This document shows, one piece after another, positions 1 through 7,752 of a DNA stretch of 50,965 bases. The stretch lies in assembly GCF_001544615.1 (NCBI RefSeq), contig NZ_FCNV02000020.1, positions 1 to 50,965 of the forward strand. Reading direction: 5' to 3'. The notes beneath the pieces were generated by a model, which worked only from the letters and a program-made list of their open reading frames with translations, had not been told where the DNA came from and searched no databases. The position numbers and the translations under genes were made by a program. The DNA is from Caballeronia concitans (GTDB lineage: Bacteria; Pseudomonadota; Gammaproteobacteria; Burkholderiales; Burkholderiaceae). Within the stretch, counting starts at the first letter, position 1. Each line of letters begins with the position of its first letter.

Positions 1-68
1 GACCGTGAAACGACTCCACGCCGATGATAGTGCGGATTGCCCGTGTGAAAGTAGGTAATCGTCAGGCT
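1..68 (+). rRNA. rrf: 5S rRNA, 3' end (partial)
   Basis: The first bases match the 3' two-thirds of a Burkholderia-type 5S rRNA: the loop with GAAACGACTCC, then GCCGATGATAGTGCGG, then the closing GTAGGTAATCGTCAGGC. The 5' part lies outside the window. It is followed at once by a strong terminator, as expected for the last gene of an rRNA operon. The exact 3' end is uncertain by a few bases. Confidence 0.9.
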
Positions 69-83
69 CCTCATGCAATAAAC

Positions 84-114
84 AAAAACCCCACCCCTCA
101 AAGGTGGGGTTTTT
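84..114 (+). terminator. Intrinsic terminator of the upstream rrn operon
   Basis: A 12-bp perfect stem (AAAAACCCCACC at 84-95 with GGTGGGGTTTTT at 103-114) has a 7-nt loop and ends in a T run. It sits 15 nt after the 5S rRNA end. Confidence 0.93.
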
Positions 115-146
115 GCGTTTCAAACGCGCTTCGCTTCTGGCGTCAG

Positions 147-175
147 TTCAGCGTGCAAGGCTTGCGCGCTAGAAT
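147..175 (+). promoter_or_regulatory. Candidate sigma70 promoter of the FAD oxidoreductase gene
   Basis: TTCAGC (147-152), a 17-bp spacer and TAGAAT (170-175) place a start site about 35 nt before the ATG at 217. The -10 is good and the -35 is weak. It lies just after the rrn terminator, so the gene probably has its own promoter. Confidence 0.45.
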
Positions 176-216
176 CCCACATCGAAATTCCGCACGGCTG
201 TTGCCATCGAGTCCCC

Positions 217-1851
217 ATGCTACGTCTCAGCGAAATCAAGCTCCCGCTCGATCATCCCGATTCGGCTATCGAACCGGCTGTCATCGCGCGTCTCGGCGAA
301 ATCGGTGTGGCGGCCGATGAACTCGTGCACTTTCACGTGTTCCGTCGCGCGCACGATGCTCGTAAGCGGGCGGACATCAAGCTCACGTACATCATCGATG
401 TCACGCTCAAGGACGAGGCCTCCGCGCTTGAACGTCTCAAAGCTCGTCCGCATCCGCATTGCGGCGTCACGCCGGACATGGCTTACCGCTTCGTGGCCAA
501 GGCGCCCGAGCGCTCGACCATGCAGCGTCCTGTCGTCATCGGCATGGGGCCGTGCGGGCTTTTTGCCGGGCTGATCCTGGCGCAGATGGGCTTTCGGCCG
601 ATCATCCTCGAACGCGGGAAAGCCGTGCGCGAGCGCACGAAGGACACGTGGGGGCTGTGGCGTCGTAACGAACTGAATCCTGAATCGAACGTGCAGTTCG
701 GCGAAGGCGGAGCCGGCACGTTCTCCGACGGCAAGCTCTACAGCCAGATCAAGGATCCCAAGCACTACGGCCGCAAAGTGCTCGACGAGTTCGTCAAAGC
801 CGGCGCGCCCGACGACATTCTCTATCTGAGCCGGCCGCATATCGGTACGTTCCGGCTGGTGAGCATGGTCGAGAAGATGCGTGCAACGATCCACCAGCTC
901 GGCGGCGAAGTGCGCTTTCAGCAACGCGTCGAGGACATCGATATCGACGGCGGCAAAGTGCGCGGCCTGCGTCTGTCGACCGGTGAGACCCTGCGCTGCG
1001 ATCATGTCGTGCTCGCCGTCGGTCATAGCGCGCGCGATACCTTCGAGATGCTGCACAACCGCGGCGTCTACATGGAGGCCAAACCGTTTTCGCTCGGGTT
1101 CCGCATCGAACATCCGCAGGGCGTGATCGACCGCGCTCGTTTCGGCAAATTCGCCGGTCACGAACGACTGGGCGCAGCGGACTACAAGGTCGTGCATCAC
1201 TGCAGCAACGGGCGCGCCGTCTACAGCTTCTGCATGTGCCCGGGCGGAACGGTCGTGGCGGCGACATCGGAGCCGGGGCGCGTCGTCACCAACGGCATGA
1301 GCCAATATTCACGCGCCGAGCGCAATGCGAATGCGGGCATCGTCGTCGGCATCACGCCGGAAGATTATCCCGGCGGCCCGCTGGCCGGCATCGCGTTTCA
1401 AAGGACGTGGGAAGAGCGCGCGTTCGAGCTTGGCGGCGGCGATTACAGCGCGCCCGGTCAGCTCGTCGGCGACTTCATCGCGGGGCGCGCATCGACATCG
1501 CTCGGCTCCGTGCAGCCTTCGTACAAACCGGGCGTCAAGCCGACCGATCTCAGCACGGCGCTGCCCGACTACGTGATCGACGCGATCCGCGAGGCGCTGC
1601 CCGAACTGGACAAGAAAATTCCCGGCTTCGCGATGCACGATGCGGTGCTGACCGGCGTCGAAACGCGGACGTCATCTCCGCTGCGAGTGCGGCGCAAGGA
1701 CGACTATCAGAGCGTCAATGTCGATGGTCTCTATCCGGCAGGGGAAGGCGCGGGCTACGCTGGCGGGATTTATTCGGCGGCGATCGACGGCATCGAAGTG
1801 GCCGAGGCCGTCGCGCTGAAAATGATGGCGGAGTATTCCGCGACGCTGTGA
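217..1851 (+). CDS. NAD(P)/FAD-dependent oxidoreductase (COG2509-like)
   Basis: This 544-residue cytosolic flavoprotein belongs to the family of uncharacterised FAD-dependent dehydrogenases. A small N-terminal domain (about 1-100) precedes a Rossmann fold whose dinucleotide-binding loop GMGPCG lies at about 109-114, followed by an acidic beta2 end (ILERG). A second nucleotide motif, VLAVGHSARD, follows in the middle. The C-terminus has the flavin-contacting YPAGEGAGYAGGI segment near residue 515. The substrate is unknown for this family. The ATG at 217 is kept because the N-terminal domain is complete from there. The gene stands alone between the rrn terminator and a convergent sugar-acid operon. 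Family assignment is firm; physiological role is not known. Confidence 0.85.
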   Translation: MLRLSEIKLPLDHPDSAIEPAVIARLGEIGVAADELVHFHVFRRAHDARKRADIKLTYIIDVTLKDEASALERLKARPHPHCGVTPDMAYRFVAKAPERSTMQRPVVIGMGPCGLFAGLILAQMGFRPIILERGKAVRERTKDTWGLWRRNELNPESNVQFGEGGAGTFSDGKLYSQIKDPKHYGRKVLDEFVKAGAPDDILYLSRPHIGTFRLVSMVEKMRATIHQLGGEVRFQQRVEDIDIDGGKVRGLRLSTGETLRCDHVVLAVGHSARDTFEMLHNRGVYMEAKPFSLGFRIEHPQGVIDRARFGKFAGHERLGAADYKVVHHCSNGRAVYSFCMCPGGTVVAATSEPGRVVTNGMSQYSRAERNANAGIVVGITPEDYPGGPLAGIAFQRTWEERAFELGGGDYSAPGQLVGDFIAGRASTSLGSVQPSYKPGVKPTDLSTALPDYVIDAIREALPELDKKIPGFAMHDAVLTGVETRTSSPLRVRRKDDYQSVNVDGLYPAGEGAGYAGGIYSAAIDGIEVAEAVALKMMAEYSATL

Positions 1852-1892
1852 TGCGTGGCTTTGGAACGCCACGGCGAGCGAGTTAACCAGCA

Positions 1893-1934
1893 TCCGGGCG
1901 GAAGAAGCCGAACTACGTGCTGCCACCGCCCGGA
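1893..1934. other. Hairpin between convergent genes, possible terminator
   Basis: TCCGGGCGG (1893-1901) pairs perfectly with CCGCCCGGA (1926-1934) around a 24-nt loop, in the 97-bp gap between two convergent genes. Neither strand has a T run, so it may be a rho-assisted or processing hairpin rather than a canonical terminator. Confidence 0.4.
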
Positions 1935-1948
1935 GCACAGCGGAAGCT

Positions 1949-3490
1949 TCAGGTCACCACACCCACTTGCCAGGGCACGAACTCGTTCTGGCCGTAGCCG
2001 TTCAACTCGCTCTTCGACGCCACGCCGGACGCGCAATCGAGCATCATCTGGAAAATCTGCTCGCCGAGTTCGTCGATGGTCGCGGTGCCGTCGATCACGC
2101 CGCCGCAGTTGATGTCCATGTCCTCTTCCTGCCGATCCCACAACGCGGTGTTCGTCGCGAGCTTCAGTGAAGGCGAGGGCGCACAGCCGTAAGCCGAGCC
2201 GCGTCCCGTCGTGAAGCAGATGAGATTCGCGCCCGACGCGACTTGCCCCGTCGCGGACATCGGGTCGTAGCCGGGTGAATCCATGAAGACGAAGCCCTTC
2301 GCGTCGATCCGCTGCGCGTACTCATAGACTTCGACGAGATTCGTCGTGCCGCCCTTGGCGACCGCGCCGAGCGACTTTTCGAGAATCGTCGTCAGCCCGC
2401 CCACCTTGTTGCCCGCCGACGGATTGTTGTCCATCGCCGCGCCGTTGCGCTCGCAATACTGCTCCCACCACTTGATGCGCGCGAGCAGCTTTTCACCGAC
2501 TTCGCGGCTCACCGCGCGCCGCGTGAGCAGATGTTCGGCGCCGTACACTTCGGGCGTTTCGGAAAGAATCGCGGTGCCGCCGTGACTCACGAGCTTGTCG
2601 ACGGCTGCGCCCAGCGCGGGATTCGCCGAAATGCCTGAATAGCCGTCCGAGCCGCCGCACTGCAGTCCGACGATCAGATGCGACGCCGGAACAGGCTCGC
2701 GCTGCACGCGATTCGCGTCGGCGAGCATTTCCTTCACCATCGCGATGCCGCGTTCGATCGTCTTCTTCGTCCCGCCGCTGTCCTGAATGGTGAAGCTGCG
2801 CAGCCGTTCGCCGTCCTTCAGTCCACTCGATTCGAGCACGCCGGCGATCTGATTCGTCTCGCATCCCAGCCCGACGAACAGCACCGAATGGAAGTTCGGA
2901 TGCACCGCGTAACCCGCCAGCGTGCGCCGCAAAATGCCCAGGCCTTCGCCCTGCATGTCGATGCCGCAGCCGAGACCATGCGTCAGCGCGATCACGCCAT
3001 CGACGTTCGGGTAATCCGCGAGCACTTCCGGATGCACGTCGCGCCGGAAGTAATCGGCGATCGCGCGCGCCACCGTCGCCGAGCAGTTCACGCTCGTCAG
3101 CACGCCGATGAAATTGCGCGTCGCCACGCGGCCATCGTCGCGCCGAATGCCCATGAACGTCGCGGGCGTATCGACGAACGGCGTCGGATGCTTGTCGATG
3201 CCGAATTCGTGCTCGCGCGCGAAATCGGCCATCGACAGATTCTGCGTATGCACGTGCTGACCGCGCGCGATCGCCTCACGCGCCACGCCGATGATCTGGT
3301 TGTAGCGCTTAACGGGCTCGCCCGCGGCGATGTCGCGCGTCGCGATCTTGTGCCCCGGCGGAATCAGCCCGGTGACGACGAGATCCTCCGACGCGATACG
3401 CGCGCCGGAGACGAGCTGACGCGTCGCGATCACGACGTCGTCGTTGGGATGCAGCCGGATGACCGCATGGTCGGTGGATGTGGTGGACAT
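1949..3490 (-). CDS. uxaA: Altronate dehydratase family protein (UxaA/GarD)
   Basis: This 513-residue enzyme of the UxaA/GarD hydro-lyase family would dehydrate D-altronate to 2-keto-3-deoxygluconate in galacturonate catabolism. Residues about 10-85 form the N-terminal SAF-like domain. The large C-terminal catalytic domain carries the family motifs GLGCGIDMQGEG, GLGCETNQ, QCGGSDGYSG and FTTGRGSAYG with conserved cysteines. Length fits UxaA (about 495) and GarD (about 523) equally, so galactarate dehydratase is the main alternative. The neighbouring mannitol-dehydrogenase-type reductase and hexuronate-type transporter favour UxaA. The start lies 9 bp after the MFS gene on the same strand, with only a weak AAGAA ribosome site, which suggests translational coupling. 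It is the last gene of the operon. Confidence 0.82.
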   Translation of the reverse strand: MSTTSTDHAVIRLHPNDDVVIATRQLVSGARIASEDLVVTGLIPPGHKIATRDIAAGEPVKRYNQIIGVAREAIARGQHVHTQNLSMADFAREHEFGIDKHPTPFVDTPATFMGIRRDDGRVATRNFIGVLTSVNCSATVARAIADYFRRDVHPEVLADYPNVDGVIALTHGLGCGIDMQGEGLGILRRTLAGYAVHPNFHSVLFVGLGCETNQIAGVLESSGLKDGERLRSFTIQDSGGTKKTIERGIAMVKEMLADANRVQREPVPASHLIVGLQCGGSDGYSGISANPALGAAVDKLVSHGGTAILSETPEVYGAEHLLTRRAVSREVGEKLLARIKWWEQYCERNGAAMDNNPSAGNKVGGLTTILEKSLGAVAKGGTTNLVEVYEYAQRIDAKGFVFMDSPGYDPMSATGQVASGANLICFTTGRGSAYGCAPSPSLKLATNTALWDRQEEDMDINCGGVIDGTATIDELGEQIFQMMLDCASGVASKSELNGYGQNEFVPWQVGVVT

Positions 3491-3499
3491 GATGGTTTC

Positions 3500-4780
3500 T
3501 TAGATCGTGGACGGTGCGCGCCGATCGTCCAGCGCGTCCCTGTCGGCTTGATCCAGCGGCTCGATCTTGCCGACAAGGAAAAGATAGCTGAACGCGCCGA
3601 GGAAGCAGAAGCCGCCCGCGACACACAGCGGAATGACGAACGAACCCTTGGTGATCGCGAGCATCACGCCGGTGAACGTCGTGATGACGATACCCGCGAG
3701 ATTCGACGCGAAGTTCTGGATGCCGCCGATCGACGCGACGTGATCCGGCGTCGGAGCGACGTCGCTCGGCAGCGACCAGATGCTGGCGGCCGCGAACGCG
3801 AGGCTCGCATAGGCGATGCCGAAGAATGCGAGCATCAGATAGATGTTGGTCACGAACGCGCAGAACGTGATGACCGACGACATCAGCATGCCGCCGACCA
3901 TGCAGGTCTTGCGCGCGGCGGTGAGGCTCCAGCCGCGCTTGAAGAGCGAGTCGGAGACGAAGCCGCCGAGCCAGCCGCCGGGAATCGACATCAGCGCGGG
4001 AATCGTGCCGAGCGTGCCGAGCGACTTCAGCGAGAACCCGTGCGCCTGCACCAGATAGCTCGGGAACCACGTGATGAAGAAATAGATGACGAAGTTCAGG
4101 CAGAAGAAGCCGAGCATCATGCCCCACAGCGTGCGGTACTTGAAGAGCGAGCCCCACGACACTTTGTTCTTCGGCGCGACCGGGACCGGCGCGACATCGG
4201 TTTCGCCCGTCAGATCGCCCTTCGACTTGTTACGGTAGATCAGGAACCAGCCGAGAATCCACACGAAGCCGATCACGCCCGTGATGATGAACGACGCTTC
4301 CCAGCCGAACGAGCTGATGATGAACGCGACGACCGGAATCGACAGCGCCGAGCCCACGCGCGAGCCCGAATCGAAGATGCTGGTCGCGAACGCGCGCTGC
4401 GATTTCGTGAACCATTGCGACACGAGTTTCGCGCACGACGGATACGCGCCCGCTTCGCCGATGCCGAGCATCAGCCGGCAGCCGAACATGCCCGCGACGC
4501 TCGTCGCGACGGCGGTGAGCGCCGTGAAAACCGACCACCAGCCCACCGCGAGCGGCAGCGCGATGCGCGCGCCGACGCGATCGACGAACCAGCCGAACGG
4601 CATCTGCATGAGCGCGTAGCTCCAGAAGAAGCCGCTCAGGATGAAGCCCATTTCAGCCGGCCCGATGCCGAGGGCTTTTTCGATCTGCGGCGCGGCAACC
4701 GCCAGGTTCGCCCGATCGATGTAATTGATCGCGATGGCCAGAAAGGCCAGAAATATCACTACCCAACGCATTTTCCGCAT
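3500..4780 (-). CDS. MFS transporter, ACS family (hexuronate/sugar-acid type)
   Basis: A 426-residue inner-membrane major facilitator with twelve predicted helices. The first helix is followed by NYIDRANLAVAAPQI, a hallmark of the anion:cation symporter family that includes the ExuT and GudP transporters. The cytoplasmic loop motif DRVGAR follows helix 2. An open frame extends 51 codons upstream, but that segment is arginine-rich and unlike any MFS N-terminus. The ATG at 4780 is preceded by GAGGAGA at a good distance and gives a normal start (MRKMRW). By position between the tagaturonate reductase-like gene and uxaA it probably imports a hexuronate or aldarate. The substrate is inferred from context only. 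Confidence 0.87.
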   Translation of the reverse strand: MRKMRWVVIFLAFLAIAINYIDRANLAVAAPQIEKALGIGPAEMGFILSGFFWSYALMQMPFGWFVDRVGARIALPLAVGWWSVFTALTAVATSVAGMFGCRLMLGIGEAGAYPSCAKLVSQWFTKSQRAFATSIFDSGSRVGSALSIPVVAFIISSFGWEASFIITGVIGFVWILGWFLIYRNKSKGDLTGETDVAPVPVAPKNKVSWGSLFKYRTLWGMMLGFFCLNFVIYFFITWFPSYLVQAHGFSLKSLGTLGTIPALMSIPGGWLGGFVSDSLFKRGWSLTAARKTCMVGGMLMSSVITFCAFVTNIYLMLAFFGIAYASLAFAAASIWSLPSDVAPTPDHVASIGGIQNFASNLAGIVITTFTGVMLAITKGSFVIPLCVAGGFCFLGAFSYLFLVGKIEPLDQADRDALDDRRAPSTI

Positions 4781-4861
4781 CGTCTGTCTCCTCAAGAAGC
4801 GGCACTTCGTGTATTCGGCCCGCGCGCGCTCGTGACGCGACGGGTCGTGTTTAAGAAAAAT

Positions 4862-4875
4862 GGAACGCGCGTTCC
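4862..4875. promoter_or_regulatory. Perfect 14-bp palindrome in the uxaB-MFS gap
   Basis: GGAACGCGCGTTCC is an uninterrupted palindrome in the 122-bp gap between the reductase-like gene and the transporter gene. It shares GGAA/TTCC half-sites with a second near-palindrome upstream of the operon (6108-6121), but the half-site spacing differs (6 versus 4). It could be an internal operator or a processing site. Confidence 0.35.
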
Positions 4876-4902
4876 GCTCTGCCGGCGGAATCGCGTGACG
4901 GT

Positions 4903-6033
4903 TCAGGTTGCGTTCGCTTTCAGTGCGTCGCACAGGCGCTTCTGCTCGATATCGAGCTTGAACTCGCGCGCAAGATCGATGACCGGCTGAAAGCGCCGCG
5001 TTTTTTTCTTGTCGTGATTGCGCGCGATGTCCGAAAGCCGGTGCACGAGAAACGGGTTCTCGAAGCGATCGCGCACGCTCGCCAGATATTCGGTCGCGAC
5101 ATCGTGCTGGCCGAGCGCCGTGAAGACCGGCAACACTTCATCGCGCCAGACGGCTTCGAGCGGCTCGCGGAAGGCAGGATCGCGCATCGCGTCGAGGACG
5201 GTCATGTCGGCCGCGCCGCCGCGCGCACGCCAGATTTCGGCGAGCATCGTGTGGCCGAGATTCAGCAGCAGCAGCTTGAGCCGTTCGTAGTGCGCAAGAT
5301 CGTCCGTGATGACGATGTCCTCGTGCTCGCACGGCAGCACCATGCCCGCCTGCCGCTCGATAGCCCACAACGCGTAAGGCTCCGCGATCGCGCCGACCGG
5401 CTGGATCGGCTCCGACACGATGCGGTCGACGAGCGAATTCACCCAGACGCAGTCGTTCGTGAGATAGCCGATGAACGCGTCGTCCGCGTTCCATTTGCGC
5501 GCGATGCCGCACACGAGATCGCGCAGCGTGTCGCCGTTTCGCGAGATCAGTTCGCACGGCAGCAGCGTGATCGGTGCGGCGCCGGCGCGAAAGCGCGCGT
5601 GCAGCAGCACCGCGAGCTTGGCCGCGAAGCCGCGCGGCGTGCGTTGTCCGTCGAGCAGATCGGCGGTGTCTTCGTCGAAGAGCGCGTAGCCTGCGTCGGC
5701 GGTATTGGAAACGATCACTTTTACATCGCGCTGTATCCGTTGCAGCAGGAGCGGCCAGTCTTCGTTCGCGTGCAATGCTTCGGTGATCGAATCGCATTCG
5801 ACCGTCATGTCGATCGTCTCGTCGCGACGGCGTCCGCGAATGCGCACCGGATAGCGCTTGTTCGCCTTCAACGCGTCCGTGCGCGCGCGGCTGTCCGCGC
5901 TCGACGTGGTCTGCACGACGGTGATCTTGCCGAGCGCGCTCGCCGGATCGCGCCGCGCCGCTTCGGTGACGAAAAAGTCCACGTGCGCTTGCAGGAAGCG
6001 GCTCGTGCCGAACTGAAGGATCGGATTGCTCAT
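4903..6033 (-). CDS. uxaB: Mannitol dehydrogenase family oxidoreductase, probable tagaturonate reductase
   Basis: A 376-residue NAD-dependent long-chain polyol/hexuronate dehydrogenase. The N-terminal nucleotide-binding part starts ILQFGTSRFLQAHVD. The C-terminal catalytic part has the family's Lys-x4-Asn-x2-His signature in KLLLLNLGH. In the uxa pathway the enzyme reduces D-tagaturonate to D-altronate, the substrate of the UxaA homologue two genes downstream. It is shorter than E. coli UxaB (about 480), so fructuronate reductase or another sugar-acid dehydrogenase is possible. The frame stays open 49 codons upstream, but that part is low-complexity and arginine-rich. The ATG at 6033 (MSNPILQFG) begins directly at the conserved domain, though its ribosome site is weak. 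It is the first gene of the operon. Confidence 0.75.
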   Translation of the reverse strand: MSNPILQFGTSRFLQAHVDFFVTEAARRDPASALGKITVVQTTSSADSRARTDALKANKRYPVRIRGRRRDETIDMTVECDSITEALHANEDWPLLLQRIQRDVKVIVSNTADAGYALFDEDTADLLDGQRTPRGFAAKLAVLLHARFRAGAAPITLLPCELISRNGDTLRDLVCGIARKWNADDAFIGYLTNDCVWVNSLVDRIVSEPIQPVGAIAEPYALWAIERQAGMVLPCEHEDIVITDDLAHYERLKLLLLNLGHTMLAEIWRARGGAADMTVLDAMRDPAFREPLEAVWRDEVLPVFTALGQHDVATEYLASVRDRFENPFLVHRLSDIARNHDKKKTRRFQPVIDLAREFKLDIEQKRLCDALKANAT

Positions 6034-6107
6034 GATGGCGTCGCTCGCCGCCGCGTCAGGCACGGACGTGCCACGGCGGCGAAAGTTGTATGTGGTTCGT
6101 GACGGCC

Positions 6108-6121
6108 TGGAAACGGTTCCA
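6108..6121. promoter_or_regulatory. Near-palindrome TGGAAACGGTTCCA in the uxaB leader
   Basis: Twelve of 14 positions are symmetric. It lies about 40 bp downstream of the predicted start of the reductase operon and upstream of its ATG. It resembles LacI/GalR-type operators in layout, but no such regulator gene lies in the window. Confidence 0.35.
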
Positions 6122-6163
6122 ACCCGATGCAAAAAAATTGGCCGCGTGGCCTTACCAGATTGC

Positions 6164-6193
6164 ATACTAGTGGGTCGCATCGAAATTGGTCAA
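6164..6193 (-). promoter_or_regulatory. Sigma70 promoter of the uxaB-MFS-uxaA operon
   Basis: Read on the minus strand, TTGACC (6193-6188), an 18-bp spacer and TAGTAT (6169-6164) form a good promoter pointing at the reductase gene. Predicted transcription starts near 6157, leaving a leader of about 120 nt. Confidence 0.6.
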
Positions 6194-6200
6194 GCCACTT
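6184..6200. promoter_or_regulatory. Candidate GntR/FadR-family operator over the -35 box
   Basis: AATTGGTCAAGCCACTT resembles the TTGGT-N3-ACCAA operators of FadR-subfamily regulators, with a perfect left arm and a degenerate right arm. It overlaps the -35 of the catabolic operon and lies about 100 bp from the start of the divergent GntR gene. That position is suited to repression. Confidence 0.45.
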
Positions 6201-6297
6201 GTAAGCGGGGAAAATCGTCGAAACGCCCGCCACACGGTGCGCCAACCCTCCGCCTGATTACAATTCACGTTTTCCCCGAGCCTTGAGGAGCACGCCC

Positions 6298-6996
6298 GTG
6301 AGTGTGAAACCCGCCGAAACGCGCCGTCTCTACCTGCAGATCGCCGACACATTGCGCGGCATGATCGGTCAGAAGGACTTCGCGCCGAACGGCCGGCTGC
6401 CATCGGAACGCGAGCTTGCGCAGACGCTGGGCGTATCGCGGCCATCGGTGCGCGAGGCGCTCGTCGCGCTGGAGCTGGAAGGGCGCGTCGAGATTCGCAT
6501 GGGCTCGGGCGTATATATCTGCGCGACGCCGACGGTCAAGCCGCCCGCGAGCGAGGCCGAGCTTGGCGAGAGTCCGATCGAGATCATGAACGCGCGCGGC
6601 GTGATCGAAGGCGCGATTGCGGCGAGCGTCGCGCCGTTCGCGAAACCGAAAGCGCTGAAGGCGCTGCGGGCCGTCTATGAAACGATGGCGCGCGAAGTGG
6701 AAAGCGGCCAGATACCGATGAGCGCCGACCGCGCGTTTCACATTGGCATCGCGCAGATGTCCGGCAACGACGTGCTGGTGCGCACGGTGGGCGCGCTATA
6801 CGACGAGCGGCACAGTCCGCTGTCGTCCACGCTGCGAGGGCATTTCGAAGGGGAAGAGACGTGGGCTGCCGCGCTGATGGAACACCGCGAGATTCTCGAG
6901 GCGCTCGAAGCGCGCGACGCCGTGCAGGCTCAGGCCGCGATGCAGCGGCACATGCGCAATTCCGCGGCACGTCTGATGACGCGGCGCAAAGGCTGA
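6298..6996 (+). CDS. GntR-family transcriptional regulator, FadR subfamily
   Basis: A 232-residue DNA-binding repressor. Residues about 8-75 are a GntR winged helix with the recognition core LPSERELAQTLGVSRPSVRE and wing GSGVYI. The rest is an all-helical FCD ligand-binding domain (GVIEGAIAAS to RHMRNSAARL). The GTG at 6298 is chosen because TTGAGGAG at 6283-6290 is an ideal ribosome site 7 nt upstream. An in-frame TTG at 6283 would start inside that site. The gene diverges from the hexuronate-type operon and most likely senses one of its sugar acids, as UxuR/ExuR-like regulators do. The ligand is inferred. Confidence 0.88.
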   Translation: MSVKPAETRRLYLQIADTLRGMIGQKDFAPNGRLPSERELAQTLGVSRPSVREALVALELEGRVEIRMGSGVYICATPTVKPPASEAELGESPIEIMNARGVIEGAIAASVAPFAKPKALKALRAVYETMAREVESGQIPMSADRAFHIGIAQMSGNDVLVRTVGALYDERHSPLSSTLRGHFEGEETWAAALMEHREILEALEARDAVQAQAAMQRHMRNSAARLMTRRKG

Positions 6997-6998
6997 AA

Positions 6999-7025
6999 CC
7001 GGCGCGTCCTCGGAAGACGGGCCGG
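6999..7025. terminator. Hairpin between convergent gntR and the 106-residue gene
   Basis: CCGGCGCGTC (6999-7008) pairs with GACGGGCCGG (7016-7025) with one mismatch and a 7-nt loop, starting 3 nt after the gntR stop. There is no T run, so termination strength is uncertain. Confidence 0.4.
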
Positions 7026-7044
7026 CTTCGGGAGACCGGACGGG

Positions 7045-7365
7045 TCAGCCCGGATAGGCTTCATCCACCTTCAGGCCCGCGAGCTTGAAGATCACGCGCA
7101 GCGTCTGCGGCGCGATCTCGCGGCGCGACGCGAGCGTCGTCAGGACGAAGTCCATCACCTTGGCGTACTTGAGCATCGTGAGGCACGTTTCGATGTCGGT
7201 GGAGCCGTCGCGCATCGACTCGGCGAGTCGCAACATCTCCACGGAAATCTCTCGCGCCATCTCAAGCTCGAGTTGCTGCTTTTCGCTCCACGCGGGCATT
7301 GCCGTCAGTGTCGCGAGCATCTCCTGAAACTGTTTTTCTGCTTTCTTGTCCGGGATCGCATCCAT
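7045..7365 (-). CDS. Hypothetical protein, 106 residues
   Basis: I do not recognise a named family. The protein is soluble and mostly helical, with no signal peptide or membrane segment. The N-terminal half is charged (KKAEKQFQEML, then LELEMAREISVEMLRL). The C-terminal half reads like a compact helical domain (RREIAPQTLRVIFKLAGLKV). A clear GAGAGGA ribosome site lies at the right distance before the ATG at 7365, which supports real translation. It is convergent with gntR and has no operon partner. It may be a small conserved Burkholderiaceae protein; no function can be proposed. Confidence 0.7.
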   Translation of the reverse strand: MDAIPDKKAEKQFQEMLATLTAMPAWSEKQQLELEMAREISVEMLRLAESMRDGSTDIETCLTMLKYAKVMDFVLTTLASRREIAPQTLRVIFKLAGLKVDEAYPG

Positions 7366-7752
7366 CGCCGTCCTCTCTTGATCATGGCGCCGGCGAGTCG
7401 CATCGCCGCGCTGTGCGTTAGCTGTTACGTAACGGAACCGGACGCGGTGACGACGCGCACTGCGTGTCGAGACGCGGCTCGTTACTGACTATTGGTGCTG
7501 CATGCTGCATGGGCGCGTGGCAGCCAGTGACCACGCTCTTGTGCCGTCTGTAACAATGGCCGCATTGCCAAACGTTGCACGATTCGTTCCATGCGCTGGT
7601 CGTATCGCATATGCCGGATGATTCGATGGCCGGAACAAGCAGCGTCTCTGCGCTTTTGGGTAAACTTCCTCTTTTGAGACGGCAGAACCAGCGGTTAGCG
7701 CACATTCAGCGCGAACATGCTCCGCTTTTCATTCACCAGTCACCTGATCACG
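7366..7752. other. Intergenic region with a short palindrome, no gene seen
   Basis: This 387-bp divergent gap must hold the promoters of the 106-residue gene and the methyltransferase gene. The only structure I see is the palindrome GTTACGTAAC at 7424-7433. Open frames here are short, lack ribosome sites and resemble no family. Confidence 0.5.

Noticed and set aside
2678-4990. A 770-codon + strand frame opposite uxaA and the MFS gene.
   Set aside because: Same shadow pattern; composition is highly charged and non-globular and it crosses two real genes.
7418-7705. A 95-codon minus-strand frame in the 7366-7752 gap.
   Set aside because: No ribosome site, irregular composition and no family; more likely the divergent promoter region.
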